Assembly (NCBI RefSeq): GCF_048544455.1
Contig: NC_133532.1
Location: 15,502,948-15,566,947 of the forward strand
Reading direction: 5' to 3'
Length of the DNA: 64,000 nucleotides
Origin: Silene latifolia
Taxonomy: Eukaryota > Streptophyta > Magnoliopsida > Caryophyllales > Caryophyllaceae
In this document: one piece after another, positions 34,841-46,257 of the stretch
Layout of the letters: each line of letters starts with the position of its first letter
Position numbering within the stretch: position 1 is the stretch's first letter
The notes under the pieces: model-generated
The model's database searches: none
Seen by the model: the letters and a program-made list of their open reading frames with translations, nothing else
Told to the model about the DNA's origin: nothing
Program-made: the position numbers and the translations under genes

Positions 34841-37800
34841 TTGTTGCTCCCGACGCACGTTTGTGCACCCCACTTAAAATCACTTGACCTTTAAATAATA
34901 AACTTGAGAGATGGGTAGGATGGGTAGATTTAGGATTTTATGTGGTAGTCTGTTTGTGATTGCTATTTGTTAGATTCTAACCAATGTTCTATTTTGCGAG
35001 ATGGCTCTTCAAGAAACGTAGATAATGCAATCTTACCAGCTGGGTTTGTTAATTGTTAGTTATTAATTTTCGTGTCGTTGAAGCTATGACCGTGATCTTA
35101 CTCGTTGGTGACCAAGACTGAGTGGCCGTTGCCGAATGTTGAAGATTGGTTATGCCAAATGATGAATGCTTCCACTTTCTCGATACTTCTTTTCGTATTC
35201 AGTGTATCTTACCTTAATCTTCCAATCTCGTTGTTTATTCGTCTTTTTAATTCCTCTTCTCTCGCCTTGGTAACTACTCTTCTATTCTTTCTCCCGATTC
35301 ATCCTTGGTTCGTTTTCTTCTTATAATAAGAGTCCTTGTGGACACCTTCCTTTTATTCCGCAGGATAGTTCCCTTGTTCAAGAGAACCCAGTTTTGAGAG
35401 AATGTATCATTGGAGGGCGTGAACGAGTTGAGAAATTGATTGTTTAGGGTTTGAGTTGTATAGGAAAATATAACTTGGGATCCTTTGGTTAGTCTTGTTA
35501 GTTGTGTTTGATATGAGAACTTAGTGAAATGAGAAACACCTTGGGATTTATGTCTATTGAGAGCTTGTTTGTTATAGATGATTGAGCATGGGTACTACCA
35601 TAGCACATAAGATGGAATGAACTTGAGCTACTTCATTTGAGAGTCTCGATGTTTCCTGTGGAGAATTAAAGGAATGATAGTTAGCACTAATCCTTGTAGG
35701 CCTTGAAAGGAATACAATAGGACATTGATGTTGCTTAATGGATTGGTATCGTACTTTGGAATTAGTTAGTTTGTTAAACCTTTTGAGTTGACCAAATCTA
35801 GTATAGAGTAGCCCTTGTTGACCTTTCGAAATTTGAGAACACGTGGTTGACCTTATTAATCATATCTGGATTTGGAAATTTTGGGTGGAATGTTGTTCGA
35901 TGTAGTTCGTGAGTTCAAGGTTGTGATTCTAATTTATGGTATCGGAGACTAGAAGTATTAAGTGGTGAGATGATGGAGTTGACAAGCTATGGTACTTGGG
36001 GATGACATAGTAAGTGAAGTTCAATGACGAGAATTGTAAAGGAGATACTTTGGGACATGGGTGGTAACAAATGAATTTGTGTGGTGAATTAATTTTGGCT
36101 CTTAGAACCAATTGAGTTGAGGAATACCTACCCTCGTGGAGTCCTTGTTAGTCCTATGATTTGGTGGACTTTTGAGGCTTTGTTGAGCACCTTAGTGATG
36201 TAACCTTACCATATCGATCATAAGCTTTGATGAGTGTTTGGTAAGCAGTAACCCTTTCATTATGCCGCTTCTGTTCTCCTTTCCTTCTCTTTAACGATCA
36301 TTGAACCCTGTTTTTATGCCAAAGTTTACGTGTCTTCTTCTTGCCCGAGATATCTTCTTAACTCGAATACCTCTTATTTTTGCCAACCGTTATCTTTACG
36401 GTCCGACTCCTTAGTTTCCTAACTTGTCAGGCTCATGCACCCTTCGAAAATATTTTACCGTTTCTCTATCCCGTTATCACTCCTTATCTCCTTAGTATAG
36501 TTGGTACCTTGTTGACCATGTTTACAGAGTTAGTGAGATGTGACTTGAGGATATAGGATTGACTAAGTAGTCGAGTTTGTGATTGGCTTCCATAATCACT
36601 TTGGAGATGAGGGTTTGATAATGTATATGTTACCGTGTGAGAAATGTTAAATGTGGGATTATTAGTTGGTTTTAGTGAGTGATATTGATTAATACTTGAG
36701 GTATGGTATGAGAGTGAGAGTAAGCTACATTATTGGGAGGTTTTAGCACTTGTTTTGGTAACTAGAAAGGGTAATGGTATGGTTGACACCAATTGTTAGG
36801 CTAAGGAACATAATTTCAATTTATGGCTTTAGGAACTCTGAGGTGATAAAGTGTTGTTACAATTATGACCTTGTTCCTTGAGAATTTGATGGTAAGTAAG
36901 TTTAGGATATCAAATTTGAAAGAATACTCCTTGGGGATGTTGATGACCAGAATGGATTGGTGATGTGATTTGGTATTAGTTGGCTCTTGAGAGTTCTTGA
37001 GTTGAGAGAGACTTAGTATTGAGAAGAATTTGTTAATCCTATAGTTTTATAGACCTTGAGGTCGCATTGAGTACTTGAGATGATGGGACGGTGTTGTAGC
37101 TGAGTGTAGCTGAGTGTAGTTCCGCATTTGGCAATCCTTAATAAGTAAAAGGATAGAGGAACTTGAGATCCTATTAATTTTTCGGATTTTGGGGTGGGTA
37201 TGTTACTACCTTGTTTTGAAATGAGAACCTTGTAGAATATTTGAGGAACCCATAGTTGACACTAGTTGGATACGAATATAACTTTGTTGGAAGCCTTGAC
37301 CTTAGGCTTGTGAAATTGTTTCGGGATGTTTGAGGATTTGGAGCGATGAGATCACACTTAGAGTGAAATATCTTGTTCCAGGGAATATATTAGGAAGAGG
37401 TAACATAAGCGATTGAGGAAACCCTTGGGAGTGATGTGGTTATGAGTTTTGTTGTTAGGAAGTTTTCGGAACCGTTTTGAGTGATGTTGTTGTTTGAGAT
37501 AAGAGTGTCTGGCGTTTCCTTGTTGTCTAATCTCCCTTCTTCCTTGATCATGAGCGTTACCGCTCATACCTCTTTTCCTTACTTCATCATACTCCTCTCA
37601 TAAGTTTGATGTTGGTTCTTATGAAACTCCATCTTTGACACCCTGTTAGGTTCGACTTCAATTCTTACCCCATGAAATTCATTATAGCTCTCTTGTTGAT
37701 TAAGTTTGAGCTCTCTTAACATACTTTGTTTTTATGCTATCTAAGTTACTTTCCTTTTTTGTACGACTTCTAAACTTTCAAGCTACCAGTTTCGATTCAT

Positions 37801-38240
37801 TCATAAAAGTTTATGTCACTTCTGCAAACCTAACCTATTTTTAAAGATTTGAAAATGAAATTTTGATTTATTTCCGTAAGGTAATCCTTTTTCTTACTCT
37901 TTTTCCGAGTTACTAAGCCGTATTTAATCATAATTAGTAAAGATATTATTCTTATTATATAACTTTAAACTAAAATTTTGAAAATGCTTTTATGATTTTT
38001 AATGGTTTTAACATTAATGAATATTAAATCTCGTTATTGGAGACGTCCCAATAATGGGTTTTCTCATTTATTGGTGTAGAAATATTTTTATATATCTTGA
38101 TATGAATGTGGATGTTCTTGTCTGATCAACAAGAGTATCACCGTTTCTTTGAAAAGATACCTATATTTTTCTTATGATTATATTATTAAGATGTTGTATA
38201 CTATAATTTCTCCTTCTAAGTTTCGAGGGCGAAACTTTTT
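34841..38240 (+). other. Internal region of element D without coding capacity
   Basis: 3.4 kb; no reading frame on either strand shows a retrotransposon domain. It contains many GTTGAG/TTGAGA and GGTATGGT-type words, which may be remnants of decayed coding sequence, but I cannot identify any protein. Confidence 0.75.
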
Positions 38241-38251
38241 AAAAGGAGGGG
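38241..38251 (+). other. Polypurine tract of element D
   Basis: AAAAGGAGGGG, four bases before the 3' LTR and preceded by TTTCGAGGGCGAAACTTTTT. Confidence 0.8.
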
Positions 38252-38255
38252 TGAT

Positions 38256-40974
38256 TGTAACACCCCGTAATTTCGAACCATTATTATTTTGCGGAAATAA
38301 TTTATTAATCAAGTAAAATTTGATATTAATGTATTTGAAATAATAATAATTCAAAGAAATATAATTTTTTTTTATTTTGAAGAAAAGTATTTATTTTGAT
38401 AATTTCGAAATGTTTAAAAATAGTTCAAACCGTGTAAAAACTTTTTATTTTGAAATAAGGGCATATCGGGGAAAAATGACAACTCTATTGAAAATTGGGC
38501 AAACGATTATGGAAATGGGTCATATGAATACTCAATTTTCTTGTAATCTCGTGTTTAAGAACTTTGGTCTTGTCGGAATTTGCATTTGACAAGCGGTTCT
38601 AATTATTATCGAAACGAGCCAAAACCGACTCGTAAAATCCCGACTAAAACCCGCTCCCTTCCTCTTTTCTTTCCTTTCCCGCGGCACCTCCTTTCCCCTT
38701 CCTTTTTTTCTGATTTTTCTTTGTCCTTCTTCATTCTAAACTATTCCAAACAATAAAACACCATTATCATACCAAAACTAAGCTTTTTAAGCTAGTTTTC
38801 ACCATAACTTCCTCATTTCTTGTCGGATTTTCACAAAATTTATATTTTCGGAATCCTCTCTTCGAGATCTACAACCTAGTATGTTTTAATTTCAGTTTTC
38901 TTGATGTTGATTTAAGACGAATTTGGGCAAATTTCGGTTTTTTGTACTTATAATTGTGTTTTTATTGTTTATTTAGGTGAAGATTTGGAGGACGAGTTTG
39001 GAGACTCGTATGTTGTTGAAGATAGTAGCTAGTTTCATGTTAGGGTTTGGTTTTCAAGGTGCTAGTTGCTCATTTTATAGCTTAAGGTAACATATTTCGA
39101 GTTACTCGACGAATAATCGTCACATTCTTTGCTTTTTGTATGTTTTTGTGATTTTTGTTTGAGTAGTAAATTTTCACATGATAAAATGGGTTGCATGCAT
39201 GTCTAATGCTTGTCTTTTGTTAGTTTAAGTTAACATATTAGTATAGGAATGATTAATTGATGTTTGGACGATGTTAAATGAACAAAAATGGAGAAATGGA
39301 GGGATGGGGGTGGCGGCGGCGGCGACAGGCCGAGCAGCCCACGGCGCCTTGGGGTTGGCCCGGTTGGTCCGTTGCTTGTTTCGCGGTTTTTCATGCTTTG
39401 TTCATCGTTTTAGGTTCATTAATGTTATAGTTAGAATAAGTAACATATGGTTAAACCTTTGAAATGAATAATGTTAGTAGTAAAGATAATGAGGTTGGTA
39501 AAATTATGCTTATATTGATAGTTATCACATGTTAGGATAGATTATAAAATGAAATTGTAATGAATAGGCTCAAAATGAATTTTATAGTGATAATTGTAAT
39601 GTTTTGATGATTGTGCCGAAAACTGAGCCTTAGTCCCTTTGACTGATTCGATGTCAGTCAATTGTGTGATTGGTCAGCCGCAATTTAACCCGTACCTGTC
39701 GCGGGACTGGGGTTGCGGGTAAAAATTCGGTTGGATGAAAATTAATGTGAAAATGGATAATTGGCCTTTTACTTGTTTTAGGCCATTCATTAAGTTTTAG
39801 TTCACATGTGTTGTTGGTTGAATTTAATAGTTCCTTATATTGTAGAAACGGCCCTAGATTCCCTGAAACCTTTAATATTGTTAATAATGTTAGAAATGGA
39901 ATTGGTATTGAATACTTTTTGCAGGTTGTTGTGTTTGTCATAGATAGGTCTTTATAGTCTTTGACGAGTATATGTTCACTGCTTAATAGCCTTTGTGTTC
40001 CTGACTTGGTGGGTTTATATCCAAGTTGGGGCATGACCTCGTTACTTATTTTGATAGTAAGTGGTCAGCTTAAGTACTAGCCAACCCTTTGGTGGACTCC
40101 TTAGGGTACCACTTTGTTTTAGAAAAATTGTGGGTCTTGGGTGCGGTGGTGTGTATCCGCATGTCTAGGTCTGCGCAGATTTTAGGCTAGGGTTGTGTTG
40201 TGTCTTGGCCATGTTTTGATAGAACCTCTGAGCCAAGATACCGGTTCGATTACCTTCCCTACCTCGTGGTATAGACTCGGGTTCTGAGTGACTATTGACG
40301 GTGCTAAGAACTTATGCTGTCTTTGATATATTGCCCTTTCTTGTATGGTGATTTTATGAATTGTAATAGGTGAGATGTAAGCCGGTTACAATTGATAAAG
40401 TTTGGATTACTATTTGTTATATGTTTCACATGATAGTTTAATTTAGTCAGTTTAGTGGTCATATGTTAGAATACTCGATAGTTAATTGATTTATGATGTT
40501 GTTTACATGTTACACTACATGTTACATTAAATTTGACATTCCGTGGCTGGGAGGACTCGAAGTTACTCCCCACTGAATTGTGGCTTTCGTGTTTGTATAA
40601 AATGCGATTGACAGGTTGATGATTAAATGGGGTACACAGACGAGCTAGTGAGCAAAAGAACCTTGGACTTAGTTGTCTATATTTTGTAGTAAACCTTTTA
40701 ACTTTTGTTTGTATTTATATTTTGGAGGGACATATGTCTCCCTCATCTATTTTGGTTTGTATCACTATATCCCCGCGTCTTTAATTATGTTATGTAAATT
40801 AGTTTGTTAGATTTTGCAGGTTTTGGCACTCTCCTTTTGGAAATGTTTGTGAATGGTTTAGAAAAGTTTTTAAAATTACAGGTTTTATTTGGTTGAACCA
40901 ATTACAAACATATCCTGTCAGTTTTTCTGTAGAATTTTACGTGTTTATTTAACGCTATATGTGAGGGTGTCACA
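38256..40974 (+). repeat. 3' LTR of element D
   Basis: 2719 bp, begins TGTAACACCCCG and ends GTGTCACA. Carries a GGCGGCGGCGGCGACAGG segment at about 39313 where the 5' LTR has a shorter GGCGGCAGAG. Confidence 0.93.
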
Positions 40975-41326
40975 CGGAAATAATTCGATTATCTTATGAA
41001 TATTACGGGATATTATTTGCCAAAAGATAAAATTTGTGAAATATGGAAATGAAATATCCGGAACATTCCAGAACATTCTGACTCGGGATTTAACAGTTAT
41101 CAGAAAATGGAGACGGTTTTTGACCCGGACTCCGAATGTACTCTAATTACTGCCAAAACGACCGTATCGGGACGTAGAGGACAACCATGAGGTAGACGTT
41201 AATATTTGAGCAATCACTTAACGATAATCTTACGAACTGTCACAAATCGTTCGGCGTATCAATCATGCGGCCCAATCATCACCGGGTGGTTTGCGGGAGG
41301 TGCAGAAATGAGGTATCTACACTTTT

Positions 41327-41663
41327 AAGGGTGGTAGAATGTAACATTCCGTTTGATGTCTATGAGTGTCTTGATTTTGGATTTGATAGTAGATGATACT
41401 ATGGAGCTAGCAGCGTTAGAGGATGGCAGTTGGTTATGTATGGAGTTGGTGTCGTGAGAGATATATATGTGGTGGATACGATATCGTGAGTCATGATTAA
41501 GGAAGTAAACATAGTTGGTGGAGTGGGTGTCAAGAATTCATGTTTTATGTTTGGTCGAGTTCTTGAGTTCTTAGTTATGTTGTTGTGTCTTGGTCGAGTT
41601 AGCATGGTTGTTTCATGTATGGGTTAAACTTCAGGGACGAAGTTCTTTTTAAGGAGGGAAGAC
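41327..41663 (+). other. Right internal end of element B with polypurine tract
   Basis: Begins at the target of C and continues AAGGGTGGTAGAATGTAACATTCCG, which looks like the end of one polypurine tract and the start of an unrelated LTR. About 300 bp later comes a second tract, GGGACGAAGTTCTTTTTAAG then GAGGGAAGAC, directly before the LTR of B at 41664. Confidence 0.65.
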
Positions 41664-43016
41664 TGTAATACTCCGTATTTATAAGTCTTGGGGTACTCTA
41701 TCGAGTAGGCCTTACTCTGTCGAGTAAGGGTAAGTTGCGTTTTAGAAAAGTTTCTGACCTGTTGGGTACTCGATCGAGTAGCTGGGATACTCGATCGAGT
41801 AGGGGGTACTCGATCGAGTACCTTGGGTACTCGATCGAGTAGCCGGTTTTACGAGGAGTTTTCTCGGGTTTTGTTAATTATGCGATTAAGATATATAACC
41901 TTCGTCGTCATTATTCTAAACACTTTTGCAAAAACCTAAATTACTGTTTAAGAGAGAAAGCAAGCAAGTTCTTCATCTTAATCGCATTATTAGCAATCCC
42001 CGGAGTTTGGAAGGTCAGTTCTCAGCGTTGATTATACCGTTGAGTTCCTTGCGTCGAGGGTAAGATCTATGTACCCTTTTTGTTGTCTTTCCTTTGAATT
42101 GGTTAAACCCTAATATAGGAATTTGGGGGTTTTTGAGTAGTATGTGATTTGGTAGCATTTATGTGTATGTATGATAAGAGGAGGATTTGTAGAAGAGGCT
42201 TTTTGATACAGCTGTAGAGACCGTCTGATTGTTGTGCTTTCCAGGTAGGATTTCCTACTCAGTATTAGTCCCATAATGGGATGATTGTTGACGTGTTGTG
42301 GTTGATTGAATAATATAGTAATTGTATTGTGACGGTTTGTTGATTATGATTGTTTGTCTCTGGTTCTCGAGGCGTGTCCTCGGCTGAGTGGGGTCACTTG
42401 CGGGAGTGGCTTCACGCCCTAGTTTCGCCTTCTGTGGAACCCGCCACAGAAGGGATGTGCACATTAATGGACAGGGTTATCGCTCATTATGAGGAGCGGG
42501 GATTTGGTGGGTACGGGCTGCGGTCCCCCATGGCAGGATCGGTCCAGGTGGACGGATCGGTGATGGAGATTGTTGGAATTGGTGTGGTTGTGTGTGTGAT
42601 GATTAAGGTCATGTCATTTATCTTATTGTTGATATATATTGAGTTGTGTGATTAATCTTGACCCGGTTGTTGTTTTATAAACCTGCGGTGATCCATTCGG
42701 GGATGGTGAGCAGATATTGAGCAGGTATGAGATGAGTACTGGGATAGCTGGGATTGGCACGATATGATGATAGAAGTCTTCCGCTGTAGCTTAGTAGTTT
42801 TTTTACATTTCAGTTAGAACAGTAAACAGTCAGTTTGAGAACATGTATTTGTACTTTAGGTTTTGGTTTCGAGATTGTAACCTTTCACTAAGTGTTTCTA
42901 TTTAAACGTTGTTTCTTTATTGTTTATTTGATTATCATTGCCTCGGGTAACCGAGATGGTAATATCTTCATACCTGAGTGGTCCTGGTAAGGCACTTGGA
43001 GTATGGGGGTGTTACA
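41664..43016 (+). repeat. Right (3') LTR of element B
   Basis: 1353 bp, TGTAATACTCCG..GTGTTACA, intact at both ends. Carries palindromes TACTCGATCGAGTA at 41767, 41788, 41807 and 41828 and degenerate ones at 41694 and 41713. Confidence 0.92.
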
Positions 43017-43706
43017 TTGAGCCTCATGTTGTACTTTCGTAGCCTTGCGAAGAACTTGCGAAGTTTTGCAATATGTCCCTCTGTTTCCTTGGACTTGACA
43101 ATCATGTCATCTACGTATACCTCAACTTCTTTGTGCATCATGTCATGTAGGAGTGTAGTTGCGGTGCGTTGATATGTAGCTCCGGCGTTGATCAATCCGA
43201 ACGGCATTACCGTATAGCAATAGGTTCCCCACTGGGTGACAAAGGCGGTCTTATGCATATCTTCCATGGCCATCTTGATTTGGTTGTAACCCGCATACCC
43301 ATCCATGAAGGATAGTAATGCGTGGTCAGCAGTATTGTCCACCAATATGTCGATGTGAGGTAGAGGGAAGTCATCTTTTGGACTTGCTTTGTTTAAGTCC
43401 CTAAAGTCAACACAAACACGGATTCTCCCATCCTTTTTGGGTACGGGTACTATGTTAGCTACCCGTCGAATACTAAACTTTGATGAACCGGCTTTGAATT
43501 GCTTGTCAACTTCTTCCTTAATCTTTAGAGCCCATTCTGTTCTCATTCGTCGAAGCACATTTCACGAGTTTGAAACCTGGCTTAATCGGAATCCTATGTT
43601 CGGCAATATCCCTGTCGATCCCTGGCATGTCTTTGTAGGACCAAGCGAAAACGTCTTTGAATTCATTTAGGAGGTCTATGAAATCGGCCCTTTCGATAGA
43701 GCTCAA
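43017..43706 (-). pseudogene. pol of element A, 5' part: N-terminal reverse transcriptase, cut by B
   Basis: Carries the RT motifs CVDFRDLNKASPKDDFPLPH, PFGLINAGATYQ and YVDDMIVKS. It stops at KYNMRLN, where element B begins; the frame resumes at 9067 with PQKCTFGV. Small changes near 43465-43480 and 43555 (KFSIRRVANI, and a break before MLRRMRTEW) disturb the frame relative to C. Confidence 0.88.
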
Positions 43707-43774
43707 GGTAGTCCCTATCCTAAGTTCTTGGAGTTCTAGTTCGGTTCCAACATTGATGGGTTCGGTGTCCTCTA

Positions 43775-46120
43775 TTACTGGTCCCCTTCCCCTTCCTGTA
43801 GTATTTCTTTGGCTATGTAGGGAGGTATTTCGATCGAGTCTGGGTCTTGGTCATCCTCAGTATCATCATAAACAGAATTGCACTCAAGATAACACAAAGA
43901 GTAAGCAGAACCTGATTTATTCATATTAAAATTTGAGTAGAGTTGAAACAAAGAAGCTAACTGATCCATGGTCAGTGGCGGTAAAGGAACAATGGTTGGG
44001 GCATTCCCCGAACTACTGTGACTACTCGAGGCTAAGCTAGGAGAAATAAAGGGAGTGGGGATGACGACAGGAGTAGACTCTCTAATGACTTCTCTAGACT
44101 CCGACTCCGACTCCGACTCGAACTCATCGTCTTCAGGTTCTCCTTTGAACATCTCTCCTTCTCTAGTGGTGAGCTTGAAGAGTCTTCCTTGATTGTTGGT
44201 CCACTTGATTGATTTTCTCCATCCTTTCGCCGTTGTCTTGTGTCGGTTCGTGATTAACGCGGTGGGGTTGAAGCGATCGTCTTGAAGTATCATGGTAATG
44301 ATCTCATCCTGCGCGGCCCTGACGAATCGATCTTCTCCAAACAATAGGCTAACAGCTTGTTCGTCTAAGCAAGGTGCTTGACGGGTTTTGACGGTAGGAA
44401 CCGTTTCTGGAGGGATAAAGTAGCAATCGTGAAAGATCTCGATTCCGACTAGCTTCCTCTCAAGATAATGCCAAGGCTCGGGAAATCCGTGAAAGAGTTC
44501 TAGACTTCCTTCTTGAACAAAGTACCCATTTAAGGTAGGGAGATAGGGTCGCATTTGGACTCCTACGTGCTTGCGGTTTTGGACTTGGGCAAGCATTTCG
44601 AGAACCTCCTCTTTCGTGGGTTTGTACCCTAGTCCAAGTGGTATCCTCTTTGAGTTGCCTTCCTTGTATGGTGCGAAGGTATTCTTCCGAATAAGGTTCA
44701 AAGGCATTCCAGGGAAGTATCCCTGGGATTTGAGTATGTGGTTGACCACCAAGTTGGAGTAGGGATCATAATACAAGGGTGCTAATTCACTTTCTATGAC
44801 ACTTACACTTTGGAAGCCCCCAAGTTCGTATACAGGATCTGCAAGGACTTGATTGTTCGACTGTTTTTCGATTATTGCCTTGATGGGTGACGAAGTGATT
44901 GTCACTACTTTTCCATTTAGTAGGATCTTGATCTTTTGATGAAGGGTGGATGTTACCGCTTTGGAAGCGTGAATCCACGGCCTTCCTAGAAGTATGTTGA
45001 ATGAAGCTTCAATGTCCACTATTTGGAAGTTAACCTTTCGTTCGATTGGCCCTGTGGCTATGGTTAGGTTAACAAGTCCTACCACTTCTCGTCGTGTACC
45101 GTCATACGCACGCACACCTTGATTGGTAGGGGTCCAATCCGACTCTTTCATGCCTAGTTTGTATGCCGTTTTGAGAGGTATGACGTTGACCGCGGAGCCG
45201 TCATCCACCAAGGTCATTGGCACATTCTTCTTTAGACAAATGACAGTGATGTATAGAGCAAGGTTATGACTAGCGCCAAAAGGTGGCAAATCTTCGTCCG
45301 AGAAAGTAATATGATTACTTAGCTTCGGTGATTCTTTGAAGACCAAGTTGACTACATCTTCAGGAGTGGAGTTATGTGCTACATTTAGCTTGGCCAAAGC
45401 TTGCAGTAAAGCTTGGCGATGTGGGAATGAGCTTGCTACTAATTGCCAGACCGAAAGATCAGCCTTTGTCTTCTGTAATTGCTTGAGCAAATGATCAGTG
45501 GAGTCATCTTCGTTGTCACTTGGTGTGATGATGTTGGTTGGACCATTTTGAGTAGTGCTTTGATATGGACGACCCGAACGAGTTAGGTGGTCCACATCTT
45601 GGTCTTCACCATTTTGGACTATTTCTTTGACTAGGGAGTTTTCAATGAGATACTCGTCCTCGTCATCGTCGGCCCAAACTTCATTGATTGCAGTTAGTTC
45701 CCTCATTCTCATGATATCATCTTCCAGTCGTATGATTTGGTCGACTAGTTTATCAACCACGGTGACTACTTCTTGCATAGTAGCATTTTGAGAGAAGATT
45801 AGTGGCACATGTTCTTCGGGTGTTGCGTTGGGATCGCGTAAAGTTATCACCACATTTTCTAATTCCCAAACTTGTCTATCCACACTCCTTGCCCAGGTGA
45901 TGAAGTCGGAAATGGTAGGGGAGATAGTAGAGTAGAGCCCTTCATTCTCGATTGCATAAATTTCATTTTCGATTGGAGAAATGAGGTGTGAGCAATCTAA
46001 GGTAGATTCATCACTTGTGATCACTAGAACTCCAAGAGGATTCTGAGTGTTGTTGGGCTTGCCTCCCGGTGGTATTGGTAGTCGACCATCTTCAATCATG
46101 TCTTGAAGCACGTTTTTCAA
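43775..46120 (-). pseudogene. End of gag, protease and linker of element A in one frame
   Basis: 781-residue open frame from just after the zinc-knuckle region (NVLQDMIEDGRLP) through the protease (MTLVDDGSAVNVIPLKTA; ILLGRPWIHASKAV) and the linker (FAPYKEGNSK, EMLAQVQNRKHVG). It ends in a Ser/Glu-rich region before RT. It shows that gag and protease share a frame in this family, whereas C is interrupted at 27452/27410. The upstream gag part is separated by a frameshift near 46250. Confidence 0.85.
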
Positions 46121-46257
46121 CTTGTAGCATTTTTCTGTGTCGTGCCCCTTACCCCTATGGTATTCGCAGTACGAATTCTCGTCCCAGAACTTGGACTTCC
46201 TTTCGGGTTCGAGAGTAGGTCCAATGGGTTGGAGTTTACCTTGCTTTATTAACCTTT

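Larger units (their letters stand above)
32118..40974 (+). mobile_element. Element D: coding-free LTR retrotransposon (LARD-like) inserted in the 5' LTR of C
   Basis: Begins TGTAACACCCCG, ends GAGGGTGTCACA, target duplication CGGAA at 32113-32117 and 40975-40979. LTRs are about 2.7 kb each, the internal region is 3.4 kb, and the total is 8857 bp. The primer binding site and polypurine tract are both present, but no gag or pol frame is visible. That fits a large non-autonomous derivative mobilised in trans by another Ty3/gypsy element. It is the youngest insertion in the nest. Confidence 0.9.
12874..41321 (-). mobile_element. Element C: near-complete Tat/Ogre-like retrotransposon inserted in B, its 5' LTR split by D
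   Basis: Plus-strand boundaries TGTGGACAG..GGTATCTACA, with target duplication CTTTT at 12869-12873 and 41322-41326. The order on the minus strand is: 5' LTR (41321-30059, containing D), primer binding site (30055-30038), leader, gag (29263-27452), protease and linker (27410-26045), RT-RNase H (26013-24232), second RNase H and integrase (24197-22526), two antisense genes (21981-16542), polypurine tract and 3' LTR (15284-12874). Its length without D is about 19.6 kb, in the Ogre size range. The LTRs are close to identical apart from differences at CAG/CTG sites, suggesting a recent insertion. Confidence 0.93.
30059..41321 (-). repeat. 5' LTR of element C, split by element D
   Basis: Two parts, 30059-32117 and 40975-41321, which join across the CGGAA duplication to give about 2.4 kb colinear with 12874-15284. 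TATA at 31894-31901 (minus). Differences from the 3' LTR are few and mostly in CAG/CTG-rich segments, such as the hairpin modules at about 30775-30830, 31395-31450 and 31995-32060. Confidence 0.92.
9073..43016 (+). mobile_element. Element B: non-coding LTR retrotransposon inserted in the RT of A, itself split by C
   Basis: Bounded by TGTAATACTCCG..GGGTGTTACA and flanked by TTGAG at 9068-9072 and 43017-43021. The uninterrupted target can be read in C near 25020. LTRs are 9073-about 10371 and 41664-43016. Without C the element is about 5.5 kb and has no gag or pol reading frame, so it is non-autonomous. The polypurine tract GGACGAAGTTC..AAGGAGGG before the right LTR is chromovirus-like in form (from memory). 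Confidence 0.85.

Noticed and set aside
34841-38240. Possible hidden gag-pol in element D
   Set aside because: No RT, protease, RNase H or integrase motif found in any frame; longest frames are about 70 codons.
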